Shown here: piece after piece, positions 44,377 through 53,850 of the stretch
Position numbering within the stretch: the first letter of the stretch is position 1
Layout: each line of letters starts with the position of its first letter
Origin: Verrucomicrobiia bacterium
Lineage (GTDB): Bacteria > Verrucomicrobiota > Verrucomicrobiia > Limisphaerales > CAIMTB01
Assembly: GCA_019634625.1 (NCBI GenBank)
Contig: JAHCBA010000044.1
Coordinates: 1-53,850, forward strand
Direction: 5' to 3'
Length of the DNA stretch: 53,850 nucleotides
Translations under genes and position numbers: made by a program
The notes under the pieces: model-generated
What the model was told of the DNA's origin: nothing
The model's input: only the letters and a program-made list of their open reading frames with translations
The model's database searches: none

Positions 44377-45354
44377 ATGCAGCCCCTCTTCGACAGCCGC
44401 CAGCTCCTCGCCTTCTCCGTCCTCGCCCAGACCGGCAGCTTCACCCAGACCGCCCGCGAACTTCAGGTCTCCCAGAGCGCGATCAGCCATGCCATCCGCG
44501 CCCTCGAAAACCGGGTCGGCTGCCGGCTGTTCGAACGGAACAGCCGCCAGGTCCTGCTCACCCCCGCTGGCGAGCAGTTCCTCCATCACGTCGGGAAGAT
44601 CAATCACGAGATGGCGGCCGCCCACGCCGCCCTCCAACTCCTCCGCAACTGGGGCCAGTTCCAGCTCCGCATCGCCGCCCCGGGCTCCGTCTGCGACCTC
44701 CTCCTCCCCCCCTGCCTTGCCGAAATCCGGCGCCAGTACCCCAACGCCGTCATCAGCCTCACCGCCGCCGACCGCCACGAGGCCCTCGCCGAACTTCTTG
44801 CCGGTCGCGTGGACCTCGCCGTGGTCCTCGGCACCGAACCCGACGAACGCTTCGAATACCATCCCCTCTTCGAGGACGAACTCTCCTTCGTCACCCCCCT
44901 CGATCATCCCTGGGCCACCCACGCCCCCATCGACCCCGCCGCCATTGGCTCCCAACCCCTCCTCACCTACCGCCGCCAGTCCTACACCTGGCACCTCATC
45001 AACGACTACTTCGCCGCCGACGGCATCCAGCCCACCGTCATCCTCGAATGCGACAGCTACACCGCCATCCGCCGCATGGTCGCCCTCGGCATGGGTGTCG
45101 GCATCCTCGCCGGCTGGGTCGCCGCCACCGACCTCGCCGGCGATCGCCTCACCTGCGTGCCCCTCGGTCCCCGCCGCCTCACCCGCCGCTGGGGCACCCT
45201 CTCCCTCCGCACCAAACGCCTCTCCCTCCCCCAGACCCTCTTCATCGAGCACACCCGCCAGGCCGGCCTCGGCCTGCTCGCCTCCCTCACCCGCCCGGAC
45301 CCCCGCATCCAATCCCCCTGCCCCAACCCGTTGTCGCCGTCCCCCTCCCATTAG
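44377..45354 (+). CDS. LysR-family transcriptional regulator
   Basis: This 325-residue cytoplasmic regulator has a winged helix-turn-helix at about 5-65 (SFTQTARELQVSQSAISHAI, ALENRVGCRLFERNSR) and a LysR substrate-binding domain to ~300 (LLAGRVDLAVVLGTEPDE, MGVGILAGWV). The last ~20 residues are proline/serine-rich. It lies 14 bp after the TPR gene and so is probably co-transcribed with the TonB module. A T-N11-A dyad at 38390-38408 lies at the head of this operon and of the divergent amidase run, so the protein is the best candidate for regulating both and itself. The inducer is unknown and could be an amide or degradation product. Confidence 0.92.
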   Translation: MQPLFDSRQLLAFSVLAQTGSFTQTARELQVSQSAISHAIRALENRVGCRLFERNSRQVLLTPAGEQFLHHVGKINHEMAAAHAALQLLRNWGQFQLRIAAPGSVCDLLLPPCLAEIRRQYPNAVISLTAADRHEALAELLAGRVDLAVVLGTEPDERFEYHPLFEDELSFVTPLDHPWATHAPIDPAAIGSQPLLTYRRQSYTWHLINDYFAADGIQPTVILECDSYTAIRRMVALGMGVGILAGWVAATDLAGDRLTCVPLGPRRLTRRWGTLSLRTKRLSLPQTLFIEHTRQAGLGLLASLTRPDPRIQSPCPNPLSPSPSH

Positions 45355-45397
45355 CCTTCTCCATGCAGTCAGGAGGAAGGCGATGGCGCCGCAGAGC

Positions 45398-45477
45398 TTC
45401 GGGCAGGACGGGGAGTGAGCGAGGCGCGTATCGGAACCGGGATACGGTACGAGTGAACGACGAAGCTCTTGCCCGAA
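45398..45477. terminator. Structured region between convergent genes
   Basis: The 158-bp gap between the LysR stop and the end of the DUF2064 gene contains an outer inverted repeat (TTCGGGCA at 45398-45405, TGCCCGAA at 45470-45477) and an inner hairpin (CGTATC/GATACG, 45427-45446, 8-nt loop). It has no T-run, so a bidirectional terminator is only a suggestion. It could also be a repeat element. Confidence 0.35.
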
Positions 45478-45512
45478 AAGATCATGCCAGCGCGCCCAAC
45501 CTTATTGCATGG

Positions 45513-46196
45513 CTACGGCTTGGCCAGCTCACCGCTCCCGGCCCCCGCCGGGCCAGCCTCCTCCCCGCCCCCTCGCAACCACCGTCGCCAGTCCGCCAAG
45601 GTATCCACATCCGCCCGTTCCCCGAGCAGCGCCACCCGCAAGCCCGCACCCTCCGCCTGCATCCGGGTCACGGCCAGCACCCGGTCCGTACTCCAAGGAA
45701 TGTCCCGAAACAGGACCGGCCACACCCCCCGCATCCCGATCAGCCAGTAGCCGCCATCCGTCGCCGGACCCAGCACCACATCGTGCCCCTCCAACGCCCG
45801 CATGGCCTCCTGGAAATCGGACGCGCCCAGTTCCGGACAATCCGTCCCCACCACCAGCACCTGCTCCGCACCCCCCGCCCCAGCCTCCGTCACCGCCCTC
45901 GTCAGCCGGGCACCCAGATCCCCCCCGCCCTGGGCCGCCATCCGCCATCCGGGACGCAGCCACGGCAGGATCTCCGCCCCCGCCTCGTCGGGCGTGTACC
46001 GCAGTTCGACGTCCGCCACCCCCGACTCCAGCACCACCGACAGCGTCCGCTCAACCAGCACCCGGTAGATGGCCGCCGCCGCCGCCGCATCGAGATCGGC
46101 GGCCAGTCGCGTCTTCACCTCTCCCGGGCGGGGCGCCTTCAGAAAGACCACCACCCGGTGCGTCCCCCCGGCCCCCGGCGCGGGCACCCGTGGCAC
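45513..46196 (-). CDS. DUF2064 / TIGR04282-type glycosyltransferase-like protein
   Basis: This 227-residue protein from a GTG start carries VVVFLKAPRPGEVKTRLAAD near the N-terminus, GTDCPELGASDFQEAM in the middle, and VLGPATDGGYWLIGM. These are the nucleotide- and metal-binding motifs of the rSAM/selenodomain-associated transferase 1 family, which has a GT-A-like nucleotidyl/glycosyl-transferase fold. It is cytoplasmic. The substrate is unknown, and the usual selenodomain or rSAM partners are absent here. It starts 3 bp after the stop of the upstream minus-strand gene, so the two form a small operon. Confidence 0.85.
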   Translation of the reverse strand: MPRVPAPGAGGTHRVVVFLKAPRPGEVKTRLAADLDAAAAAAIYRVLVERTLSVVLESGVADVELRYTPDEAGAEILPWLRPGWRMAAQGGGDLGARLTRAVTEAGAGGAEQVLVVGTDCPELGASDFQEAMRALEGHDVVLGPATDGGYWLIGMRGVWPVLFRDIPWSTDRVLAVTRMQAEGAGLRVALLGERADVDTLADWRRWLRGGGEEAGPAGAGSGELAKP

Positions 46197-46199
46197 CGG

Positions 46200-46751
46200 T
46201 CAGTCCTCCCCCTTCGAGGTGAACTGATCCTCCTTCCGCCGGAACAGCACGTTGAACGTCGTCATCGACCCGTAACAACGCGTGATGTACCCCTGCCAGT
46301 CGAACTTCTCCGTGTCGGTCAGCCGCGGGCTGGAATTCAACTTCTGTTCCAGGGTTCGCAGGTTGTTCCGCATCATCACGATCTTGTGGAAAAACGTGTC
46401 CAGCGGCACCTCCTTGGTCTGCAGCGTCGGGTCGTTGGGATGCAAAATCATCCGGCCCCCGTGCCAGCGCGACGCCAGCTCGTCCCGCACCACCTCCGGC
46501 TGCTCGATCCCCAACCGGTCCACCACCGCCCGCACCGTCTCCTCGACGAACTGCTGCAGCGTCACCGTGAGCCCGCTCACCGCCGCATGCGCCTCCGCCG
46601 GCTGCAACCCGCTCGCCTCCGGCGACACCTCCCGCCGCACCCCGTCGTCGAACTGCACCGTCGCCGACTGCTCATCGATCGCCTTCACCGTCCCCGTCCC
46701 GCAATTCGGATGCCGGACCCGCATCCCCACATGAAGCGCTGTGACGTTCAT
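46200..46751 (-). CDS. DUF3553-like tudor-fold protein with conserved C-terminal helical region
   Basis: The ATG at 46751 gives 183 residues; an open frame reaching 46880 encodes only Arg/Gly-rich shadow. The N-terminus (LHVGMRVRHPNCGTGTVKAI, then ATVQFDDGVRREV) is the small beta-barrel of DUF3553/CarD-UvrD-tail type, which binds RNA polymerase or nucleic-acid enzymes in other proteins. The C-terminal two thirds (LDTFFHKIVMMRNNLRTLEQ, DWQGYITRCYGSMTTFNVLF) is helical and I do not recognise it. It is probably a cytoplasmic housekeeping protein. The downstream DUF2064 gene begins 3 bp later. Confidence 0.65.
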   Translation of the reverse strand: MNVTALHVGMRVRHPNCGTGTVKAIDEQSATVQFDDGVRREVSPEASGLQPAEAHAAVSGLTVTLQQFVEETVRAVVDRLGIEQPEVVRDELASRWHGGRMILHPNDPTLQTKEVPLDTFFHKIVMMRNNLRTLEQKLNSSPRLTDTEKFDWQGYITRCYGSMTTFNVLFRRKEDQFTSKGED

Positions 46752-47150
46752 CCCCGCGACCCTATCGCCCGCCCGTCCGCGCGCCAAGCCGCCCCGCCCG
46801 GGCGAACCGGGCGGCGGTGCATCCCGGAGTTGTGGGTGAGGAGGCAGCACATCGGAGGGACGAGCTCTGCGAGTCCTCAACCCAACTCCCCCCCGACGAT
46901 CCCCGGTAGGCGCGGACGTCAGGACTCGAACCTTTCAACGCTCCACACCGTTGCGGCCTCGTGGAACTCGGCCCTCCGAAGCGACGCTTGGCGAAGTTCG
47001 CACCTCTCCCCACAACTCCGGGATGCACGGGGGGCGACCTGGAACCGCCCATTCGAGTTGCCATCCTGACGATTCCCGGTATGGCAGTGGGCCCGTTCGG
47101 CAGTCGATTCCCACTCCTTCATCCGACCCCCCAATCCATCCGCCCTGCGC
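46752..47150. other. 399-bp non-coding stretch holding a MITE-like element
   Basis: This lies between divergent genes (DUF3553-like minus, AbgT plus). Most of it is the 212-bp element at 46817-47028, described separately. The remaining 122 bp before the AbgT ATG shows no clear promoter motif. Confidence 0.5.
46817..47028. repeat. 212-bp MITE-like element with perfect 20-bp terminal inverted repeats
   Basis: GTGCATCCCGGAGTTGTGGG at 46817-46836 reappears as its exact reverse complement at 47009-47028. Inside, CGGAGGG-CGAG segments and a second imperfect copy of GGAGTTG-GGTGAGG on the opposite strand (about 46874-46890) give more internal symmetry. No long open frame with a recognisable domain lies inside, and no clear target-site duplication was seen. 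It looks like a non-autonomous mobile repeat or an extended palindromic repeat family. Confidence 0.55.
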
Positions 47151-48728
47151 ATGTCCTCCGACTCCGCCTCCTCATCCGTCCCCCACGGCTGGGTGGCCCG
47201 CTTCCTGAACGGCATCGAGCGCATCGGCAATCGCCTGCCCGAACCCGTCGTCCTCTTCGTCGTCATCGCCGTCGTCATCCCGCTCGCCAGCGCCCTCGCG
47301 GCCACCGCCGGCTGGACCCTCATCCATCCCGGCACCGGCGAACCCCTCCAGGCGGTCAATCTCCTCACCCCGCCGTATCTCCAGCGCATGCTCACCGAGG
47401 CGGTCTCCAAGTTCGTCAACTTCCCCCCGCTCGGCGTCGTTCTCGTCGCCCTGCTCGGCGTCGGACTCGCCGAAAAGAGCGGACTTCTCGCCGTCCTCCT
47501 CCGGCTCCTTGTCGATGCCCTGCCCCGACGGATCGTCACCGCCGGCGTGGTCTTCGCCGGCATGCTCAGCAATGTGGCCTCCGACGCCGGCTACGTCGTG
47601 CTCGTCCCCCTCGCCGGAGCCGTGTTCGCCAGCGTCGGACGCCATCCGGTCGCCGGGATCTGCGCCGCCTTCGCCGGCGTGTCCGGGGGATTCTCGGCCA
47701 ACCTCCTCATTGGCACCGTGGACCCCATGCTGGCGGGTTTCACCGAGTCCGCCGCCCAGCTTGTCGATCCCGCCCTGCGCGTCAACGCGGTCGCCAACTA
47801 CTACTTCATGGCCGCCTCGACCCTCGTCCTCACCGTGGTCGGCACCCTCGTCTCCGAACGTCTTGTCGAACCGCGGCTCGGCCCCTGGCCGCCAACCGCC
47901 CCTCCAGTCCCCGCTCAGGCCCCCTCCCCGGGAAACCCAGCCCCGCCGGCCACCCCGGCCCTCTCCCCCCTCGAACGCTCCGCCGCCCGCTGGGCCATCC
48001 TCACCGTCTTCCTCGTCGTCGCCGCCATCGTCGCCCTCACCGCGCCGGCCGACGGTTTCCTTCGTGGCCCCGAAGGTTCGTTCGATCCCTTCTACCGCTC
48101 GATCGTCCCCCTCATGGCCGTCGCCTTCCTCCTGCCCGGCGCCGTGTACGGACGCCTCACCGGCTCCGTCCCGTCGGCCCGCATCGCCTACCGCATGCTT
48201 TCCGAGACCATGGCCTCGATGGGCGGCTACATCGTCCTCGCCTTCGTCGCCGCCCAGTTCATCGCCTATTTCAAGTGGTCCAATCTCGGCCTCATGCTGG
48301 CTGTCTCCGGCGCTGACCTCCTCAAAACCTCCGGCCTGCCCACCCCTCTGCTGCTCATCGGCGTCGTCCTCGTCGGGGCCTCGGTCAACCTCTTCATCGG
48401 CTCGGCCTCCGCCAAGTGGGCCCTCATGTCCCCCGTGCTCGTCCCCCTCATGATGAGCCTCGGTCTCTCCCCTGAAATGGCCCAGGCCTCCTACCGCGTC
48501 GGCGATTCCGTCACCAACATCGTCACCCCCCTCATGCCCTATTTCCCCATCGTCCTCGCCTTCGCCCAGCAATGGACCCCGGGACTGCGCCTCGGAACCT
48601 TCCTCGCCGCCATGATTCCCTTCTCCCTCGCCTTCCTCCTCGCCTGGTGCGCACTCCTCCTCGGCTGGTACGCACTCGACCTGCCCCTGGGCCCCGGCGC
48701 CAACGTCCTCTACCCCACCGCGCCCTGA
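47151..48728 (+). CDS. AbgT-family transporter (p-aminobenzoyl-glutamate type)
   Basis: This 525-residue polytopic inner-membrane protein has roughly a dozen hydrophobic segments, beginning LPEPVVLFVVIAVVIPLASA. The AbgT signature SNVASDAGYVVLVPLAGAVF, GGFSANLLIGTVDP and the C-terminal SVTNIVTPLMPYFPIVLAFA are present. A Pro/Ala-rich cytoplasmic loop (about 248-273) divides the halves. Known members import p-aminobenzoyl-glutamate or export sulfonamides. The usual companion hydrolases AbgA/AbgB are not in the window. Import of an amide-linked aryl-glutamate would fit beside an amidase locus, but the gene lies outside the operons and the link is speculative. Confidence 0.9.
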   Translation: MSSDSASSSVPHGWVARFLNGIERIGNRLPEPVVLFVVIAVVIPLASALAATAGWTLIHPGTGEPLQAVNLLTPPYLQRMLTEAVSKFVNFPPLGVVLVALLGVGLAEKSGLLAVLLRLLVDALPRRIVTAGVVFAGMLSNVASDAGYVVLVPLAGAVFASVGRHPVAGICAAFAGVSGGFSANLLIGTVDPMLAGFTESAAQLVDPALRVNAVANYYFMAASTLVLTVVGTLVSERLVEPRLGPWPPTAPPVPAQAPSPGNPAPPATPALSPLERSAARWAILTVFLVVAAIVALTAPADGFLRGPEGSFDPFYRSIVPLMAVAFLLPGAVYGRLTGSVPSARIAYRMLSETMASMGGYIVLAFVAAQFIAYFKWSNLGLMLAVSGADLLKTSGLPTPLLLIGVVLVGASVNLFIGSASAKWALMSPVLVPLMMSLGLSPEMAQASYRVGDSVTNIVTPLMPYFPIVLAFAQQWTPGLRLGTFLAAMIPFSLAFLLAWCALLLGWYALDLPLGPGANVLYPTAP

Positions 48729-48823
48729 CCCCACGCGCCCCCCTCCCCGATCCCCCGACCTGGATCGGTTGGAAACGTTGGATCTGCCCACCCTCCAGAC
48801 CTCTGGCTTCGCTCCACCGCCGC

Positions 48824-48861
48824 CGTTCCCCCGCGGGAAAGCATCCCGCAGCAGGGGAACG
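48824..48861. repeat. Strong two-part hairpin (REP-like or terminator)
   Basis: An 8-bp outer stem (CGTTCCCC 48824-48831 with GGGGAACG 48854-48861) encloses a 6-bp inner stem (GCGGGA 48833-48838 with TCCCGC 48844-48849) and a 5-nt loop. It lies 95 bp after the AbgT stop. It could act as a transcription barrier or belong to a REP family. Confidence 0.45.
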
Positions 48862-48876
48862 AAGAATCGCCGTTGG

Positions 48877-48957
48877 GTGTCCGCGCTTTAGCGTGTCGGC
48901 GCCTGGGATCGCAGCAGGAAATCGCGACACGGCTCTGACCCGCTGAAGCCGGGACAT
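48877..48957. repeat. 81-bp palindromic element with imperfect terminal inverted repeats
   Basis: The ends GTGTCCGCGCTTTAGCG (48877-48893) and the reverse complement of 48941-48957 agree at 13-14 of 17 positions. Nested inside are CGTGTCG (48892-48898) and CGACACG (48925-48931). This is the architecture of REP/BIME-type elements that RAYT transposases act on, and a RAYT fragment lies at the start of the window. The gctttagcg/cgctgaagc ends resemble repeats I associate with verrucomicrobial genomes. Confidence 0.5.
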
Positions 48958-48989
48958 CACCCCGGGAAGGCCAAACCCCATTGGATCCG

Positions 48990-49052
48990 CGTCAACATTA
49001 CTGTGCCCGTCTCATTGCATCGCCTCGTCAACATTACTGTGCCCGTCTTATT
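48990..49052. repeat. 27-bp direct repeat, two copies at 36-bp period
   Basis: Copies at 48990-49016 and 49026-49052 begin CGTCAACATTACTGTGCCCG and differ at one position, with 9 bp between them. The composition differs from the surrounding GC-rich DNA. It could be a tandem protein-binding site for nadA, or a remnant duplication. Two copies with a 9-bp spacer do not make a CRISPR. Confidence 0.55.
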
Positions 49053-49255
49053 ATTAGACTTCTCCTTCTCCTTCTCCTTCTCGCTCCAGCCCGGCCCACC
49101 CTCCCCCACCCCCAGCGAGATGCCGCCCAACCGCGGTGGGGATGCACTTGTCGCGAGCCGTCAACAATCAACAGTACAATGCCGGTCCCATTATCTGTTT
49201 CCTCGGGCGCCTCGCGGCGGTTGCCCCGCCGTCCCCCGAAGTCCACACTCCCCTC

Positions 49256-50281
49256 ATGATTGATGTCGCCGATCCCCTCGCCGCCGGCACGGATCGCTTC
49301 CCCACCCGGGCGGTCCTCCCTCCCGAGCGCCTCGATGCCCTCTCCCGCGAAATCCTCGCCCTCAAGCAAAGCCGCAACGCCGTCATCCTCGCCCACAACT
49401 ACCAGGTCCCCGAAATCCAGGACGTCGCCGATTACGTCGGCGATTCCCTCGGCCTTTCCCAGCAGGCGGCCCGGACCTCCGCCGAGGTCATCGTCTTCTG
49501 TGGTGTCCATTTCATGGCGGAAACCGCCAAGATCCTGAACCCCGGCAAGATCGTCGTCCTGCCCGACCGCGATGCCGGTTGTTCCCTCGAGGAAAGCTGC
49601 CCCGCCGACCGCCTCGCCGCCTTCCAACAGACCCTCGGCAACCCCTACACCATCGCCTACATCAACTGCTCCGCTGCGGTCAAAGCCCTCAGTGACGTCA
49701 TCTGCACCAGCGGCAACGCCGTCCGCATCGTCGAAGCCGCCCCCGCCGATCGCCCTCTCCTCTTCGTCCCCGACGAAAACCTTGGAGGCTGGGTCATGGA
49801 ACAGACCGGCCGCCCCATGACGCTCTGGAAAGGCAACTGCTACGTCCACGTCGAGTGGACCCACCGCGCCATCACCGAGATCCGCGCCCGCCACCCCGGC
49901 GCCCCCCTTGTCGCCCACCCCGAATGCACCAAGGCCGTCCGCATGCTCGCCGACGAAGTCTGTTCCACCGAGAAAATGGTGTCCTGGTGCAAGGCCACCC
50001 CGGCCTCCTCCATCATCATCGCCACCGAAGCCGGCATGCTGCACCGCCTCAAGAAGGAGTGCCCGGACAAGACGTTCATCGCGGCCCCCACCGAGAACTG
50101 CCGTTGCAACGAGTGCCGCTTCATGAAGCTGAATACCCTCGAAAAACTCCACGACTGCCTCGACCGCCTCGAACCCCGAGTCGAACTCGACCCGGCCCTC
50201 ATGGACCGCGCCCGCCTTCCCATCGAACGGATGCTCCAGCTCTCCGCCACCCCGCCCATCCCGCAGGCCACCGCCGCCTGA
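49256..50281 (+). CDS. nadA: Quinolinate synthase
   Basis: The ATG at 49256 gives 341 residues, the usual length; a frame from 49136 adds a segment rich in Pro and Val with no similarity. The enzyme condenses iminoaspartate with dihydroxyacetone phosphate to quinolinate in NAD synthesis, in the cytoplasm, using a 4Fe-4S cluster. Cluster cysteines are C82 (VFCGVHFMAE), C195 (WKGNCYVHVEW) and C287 (NCRCNECRFM, with a further C284 two residues earlier as in some NadA). Other family blocks are AHNYQVPEIQDVADYVGDSL and AHPECTKAVRMLAD. It is not adjacent to nadB or nadC. Repeats lie directly upstream. Confidence 0.97.
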   Translation: MIDVADPLAAGTDRFPTRAVLPPERLDALSREILALKQSRNAVILAHNYQVPEIQDVADYVGDSLGLSQQAARTSAEVIVFCGVHFMAETAKILNPGKIVVLPDRDAGCSLEESCPADRLAAFQQTLGNPYTIAYINCSAAVKALSDVICTSGNAVRIVEAAPADRPLLFVPDENLGGWVMEQTGRPMTLWKGNCYVHVEWTHRAITEIRARHPGAPLVAHPECTKAVRMLADEVCSTEKMVSWCKATPASSIIIATEAGMLHRLKKECPDKTFIAAPTENCRCNECRFMKLNTLEKLHDCLDRLEPRVELDPALMDRARLPIERMLQLSATPPIPQATAA

Positions 50282-50324
50282 ACACTGCCGCCTGAACGCC
50301 GCCCGCACCCAGGCCCCCCCATCC

Positions 50325-50900
50325 ATGCGTCATCCTCCCTCCCTCGAAGGCCCGCACCTCGCAACACAGCCAGGTTCCCTCCGCCTCCCGTCTGCCGCCT
50401 CCCGCCGCACCTGGCTGCGTCGTGCCGCCCTGTCCCTCGCAGGCCTCCTGCCCGCCATCGCCCCATCCGCGGAAGCCCAAACGGCCGCCGCCCGAACCTC
50501 CCGACCCGAACCCCGCCTCCTCAAGGTTCTCCCCCACTTCCTGGACCTCGACGGACGCCACACCGTCAACCCCAGCCTGTTCGATCGCGACGCCTACCAG
50601 GCCGAACTGCGACTCCACCCGGAACGCCGCTCGGGCATGCGCTTCGACATCCTCTGGAGACCGCCCCGCGGCGGCCCCTACGCCTTCGATCTCTCCCTCG
50701 AACTCCGCGGTTCCCTCGCCCCCGCCGCCGCCCCCGTCATCCTCTCCGCCCGCGCCACCTCCCGCGCCCGGTTCACCCAGTGGACCCGCGTCCCGCTCGT
50801 TGGCCCCGACTACGCCGCCCTGGGCGAACTCCTCTCCTGGCGCATCCGTCTCCTCCGCGACGACCAACCCGTCGCCGAAATGACCTCCTTCCTCTGGTAA
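50325..50900 (+). CDS. Small exported protein of unknown function
   Basis: This 191-residue protein has a Tat-like leader (SRRTWLRRAALSLAGLLPAI, cut near AEA-QTA). The mature part begins RLLKVLPHFLDLDGRHTVNP and continues with beta-strand-rich sequence (GGPYAFDLSLELRGSL, FTQWTRVPLVGP). The LPHFLDLxGRH pattern looks like a conserved verrucomicrobial hypothetical, but I know no function. It starts 43 bp after nadA. Two starts upstream of the leader are possible. Confidence 0.65.
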   Translation: MRHPPSLEGPHLATQPGSLRLPSAASRRTWLRRAALSLAGLLPAIAPSAEAQTAAARTSRPEPRLLKVLPHFLDLDGRHTVNPSLFDRDAYQAELRLHPERRSGMRFDILWRPPRGGPYAFDLSLELRGSLAPAAAPVILSARATSRARFTQWTRVPLVGPDYAALGELLSWRIRLLRDDQPVAEMTSFLW

Positions 50901-50929
50901 CCCCCTTCCTCAGCCCCCCGGCCCCCTGT

Positions 50930-51006
50930 CTTCAGGCTTCAGGCTTCAGGCTTCAGGCTTCAGGCTTCAGGCTTCAGGCTTCAGGCTTCAGGTCTCAGGT
51001 TTCAGG
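50930..51006. repeat. Heptanucleotide tandem repeat (CTTCAGG), 11 units
   Basis: Nine perfect CTTCAGG units (50930-50992) are followed by two degenerate ones (TCTCAGG, TTTCAGG). The tract is non-coding, 29 bp after the previous stop and 77 bp before the clpB ATG. A 7-bp unit is not frame-neutral but lies outside genes, so length variation would alter spacing rather than frame. Confidence 0.9.
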
Positions 51007-51018
51007 TCTCCTCCCTCA

Positions 51019-51042
51019 CCCCCCCGCCCCCCCGCCCCCCCG
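51019..51042. repeat. CCCCCCCG octamer, three perfect copies
   Basis: Three seven-C tracts separated by single G lie 41 bp before the clpB ATG. The opposite strand carries three G7 tracts, which could take part in G-quadruplex formation, with an i-motif on this strand. Confidence 0.85.
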
Positions 51043-51083
51043 CGCCTCTTGACGCCCGGCTCCGACCCGGTAGTTGAAAGGCC

Positions 51084-53690
<2,607 letters not shown>

Positions 53691-53850
53691 CGTCCGGGCG
53701 AAGGGCGAATCAGGAATTGAGGTGACCCTCCCACGGACCAGGGGCACCGTACGCACCCCGAGGATGAGAACAGAGAGTGTCCACCCTGCATCCATTTGGA
53801 GCGCGGACAGCCCAGTCCGCACCGACCCCGGCAAAGTCACAGGACACGCA

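Larger units (their letters stand above)
48729..49255. other. 527-bp non-coding stretch with palindromic and direct repeats
   Basis: This lies between the AbgT stop and the nadA ATG. It contains two hairpin elements (48824-48861, 48877-48957), a 27-bp direct repeat pair (48990-49052) and four CTTCTC hexamers (49059-49082). No coding frame with support was found. The stretch around the direct repeats is noticeably more AT-rich than its surroundings. Confidence 0.6.

Noticed and set aside
46921-46945. tRNA-like T-loop (reverse complement contains GGTTCGAGTCC)
   Set aside because: Only three of the five T-stem pairs form, and no acceptor, D or anticodon arm could be built around it. It lies inside the MITE-like repeat.
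43887-47069. 1060-codon plus-strand frame across the TPR, LysR and DUF2064 genes
   Set aside because: It is Pro/Arg/His-rich low-complexity sequence produced by GC codon bias. The overlapping genes have clear families.
48990-49052. CRISPR-like repeat pair
   Set aside because: There are only two copies with a 9-bp spacer and no cas genes, so it was annotated as a direct repeat.
50930-51006. CTTCAGG tract as a coding repeat or CRISPR
   Set aside because: It has no spacers. Frames across it show no domain and end at once, so it is a simple tandem repeat.

Overview
The window is high-GC bacterial DNA and most likely comes from a Verrucomicrobiota member (Limisphaerales/Pedosphaera-like). The clues are a VPDSG-CTERM protein, a second PEP-CTERM module, a verrucomicrobial RAYT-type transposase tail, almost no Shine-Dalgarno sequences, and small conserved proteins typical of that phylum. 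No rRNA or tRNA gene was seen, and the taxonomy is inference.

Layout. 1-10809: the C-terminus of a RAYT transposase, a VPDSG-CTERM surface protein, a 55-residue membrane protein, a NarL/FixJ response regulator, a 1301-residue subtilase with an internal PEP-CTERM module (minus strand), and a 1294-residue LamG/Reg_prop/Y_Y_Y sensor histidine kinase. 10904-38079: an unbroken run of 16 minus-strand genes with gaps of at most 114 bp and several overlaps. In transcription order they are a TonB-dependent receptor, six amidases, two asparaginase-family proteins, three amidases, a divergent asparaginase-like protein, an RND efflux adaptor and permease, and a tenth amidase. 38816-45354: the divergent plus-strand operon DUF3450, ExbB with a periplasmic coiled coil (TtpC-like), ExbB, ExbD, TonB, TPR protein and LysR regulator. 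45513-53850: a DUF2064 transferase-like protein, a DUF3553-like protein, an AbgT transporter, NadA, a small exported protein and ClpB, with several palindromic and tandem repeats between them.

The notable system is the central 34 kb. Ten amidase-signature enzymes with intact Lys-Ser-Ser triads, all with export signals, fall into two subfamilies: six Tat-type (GSDxGGS(I/V)R) and four Sec-type resembling peptide amidase. They lie in one transcriptional run with three asparaginase-fold proteins that lack the classical Asp/Lys active-site pair, an outer-membrane receptor and an RND pump. Back-to-back with them is a complete private TonB energising module that ends in a LysR gene. A perfect 19-bp dyad containing a T-N11-A LysR box lies in the shared 736-bp intergenic region.

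My inference is a TonB-powered uptake and envelope-hydrolysis locus for an unknown amide-rich substrate (peptide amides, polyamide or N-acyl compounds), with the pump removing products or toxic intermediates. The substrate cannot be read from the sequence.
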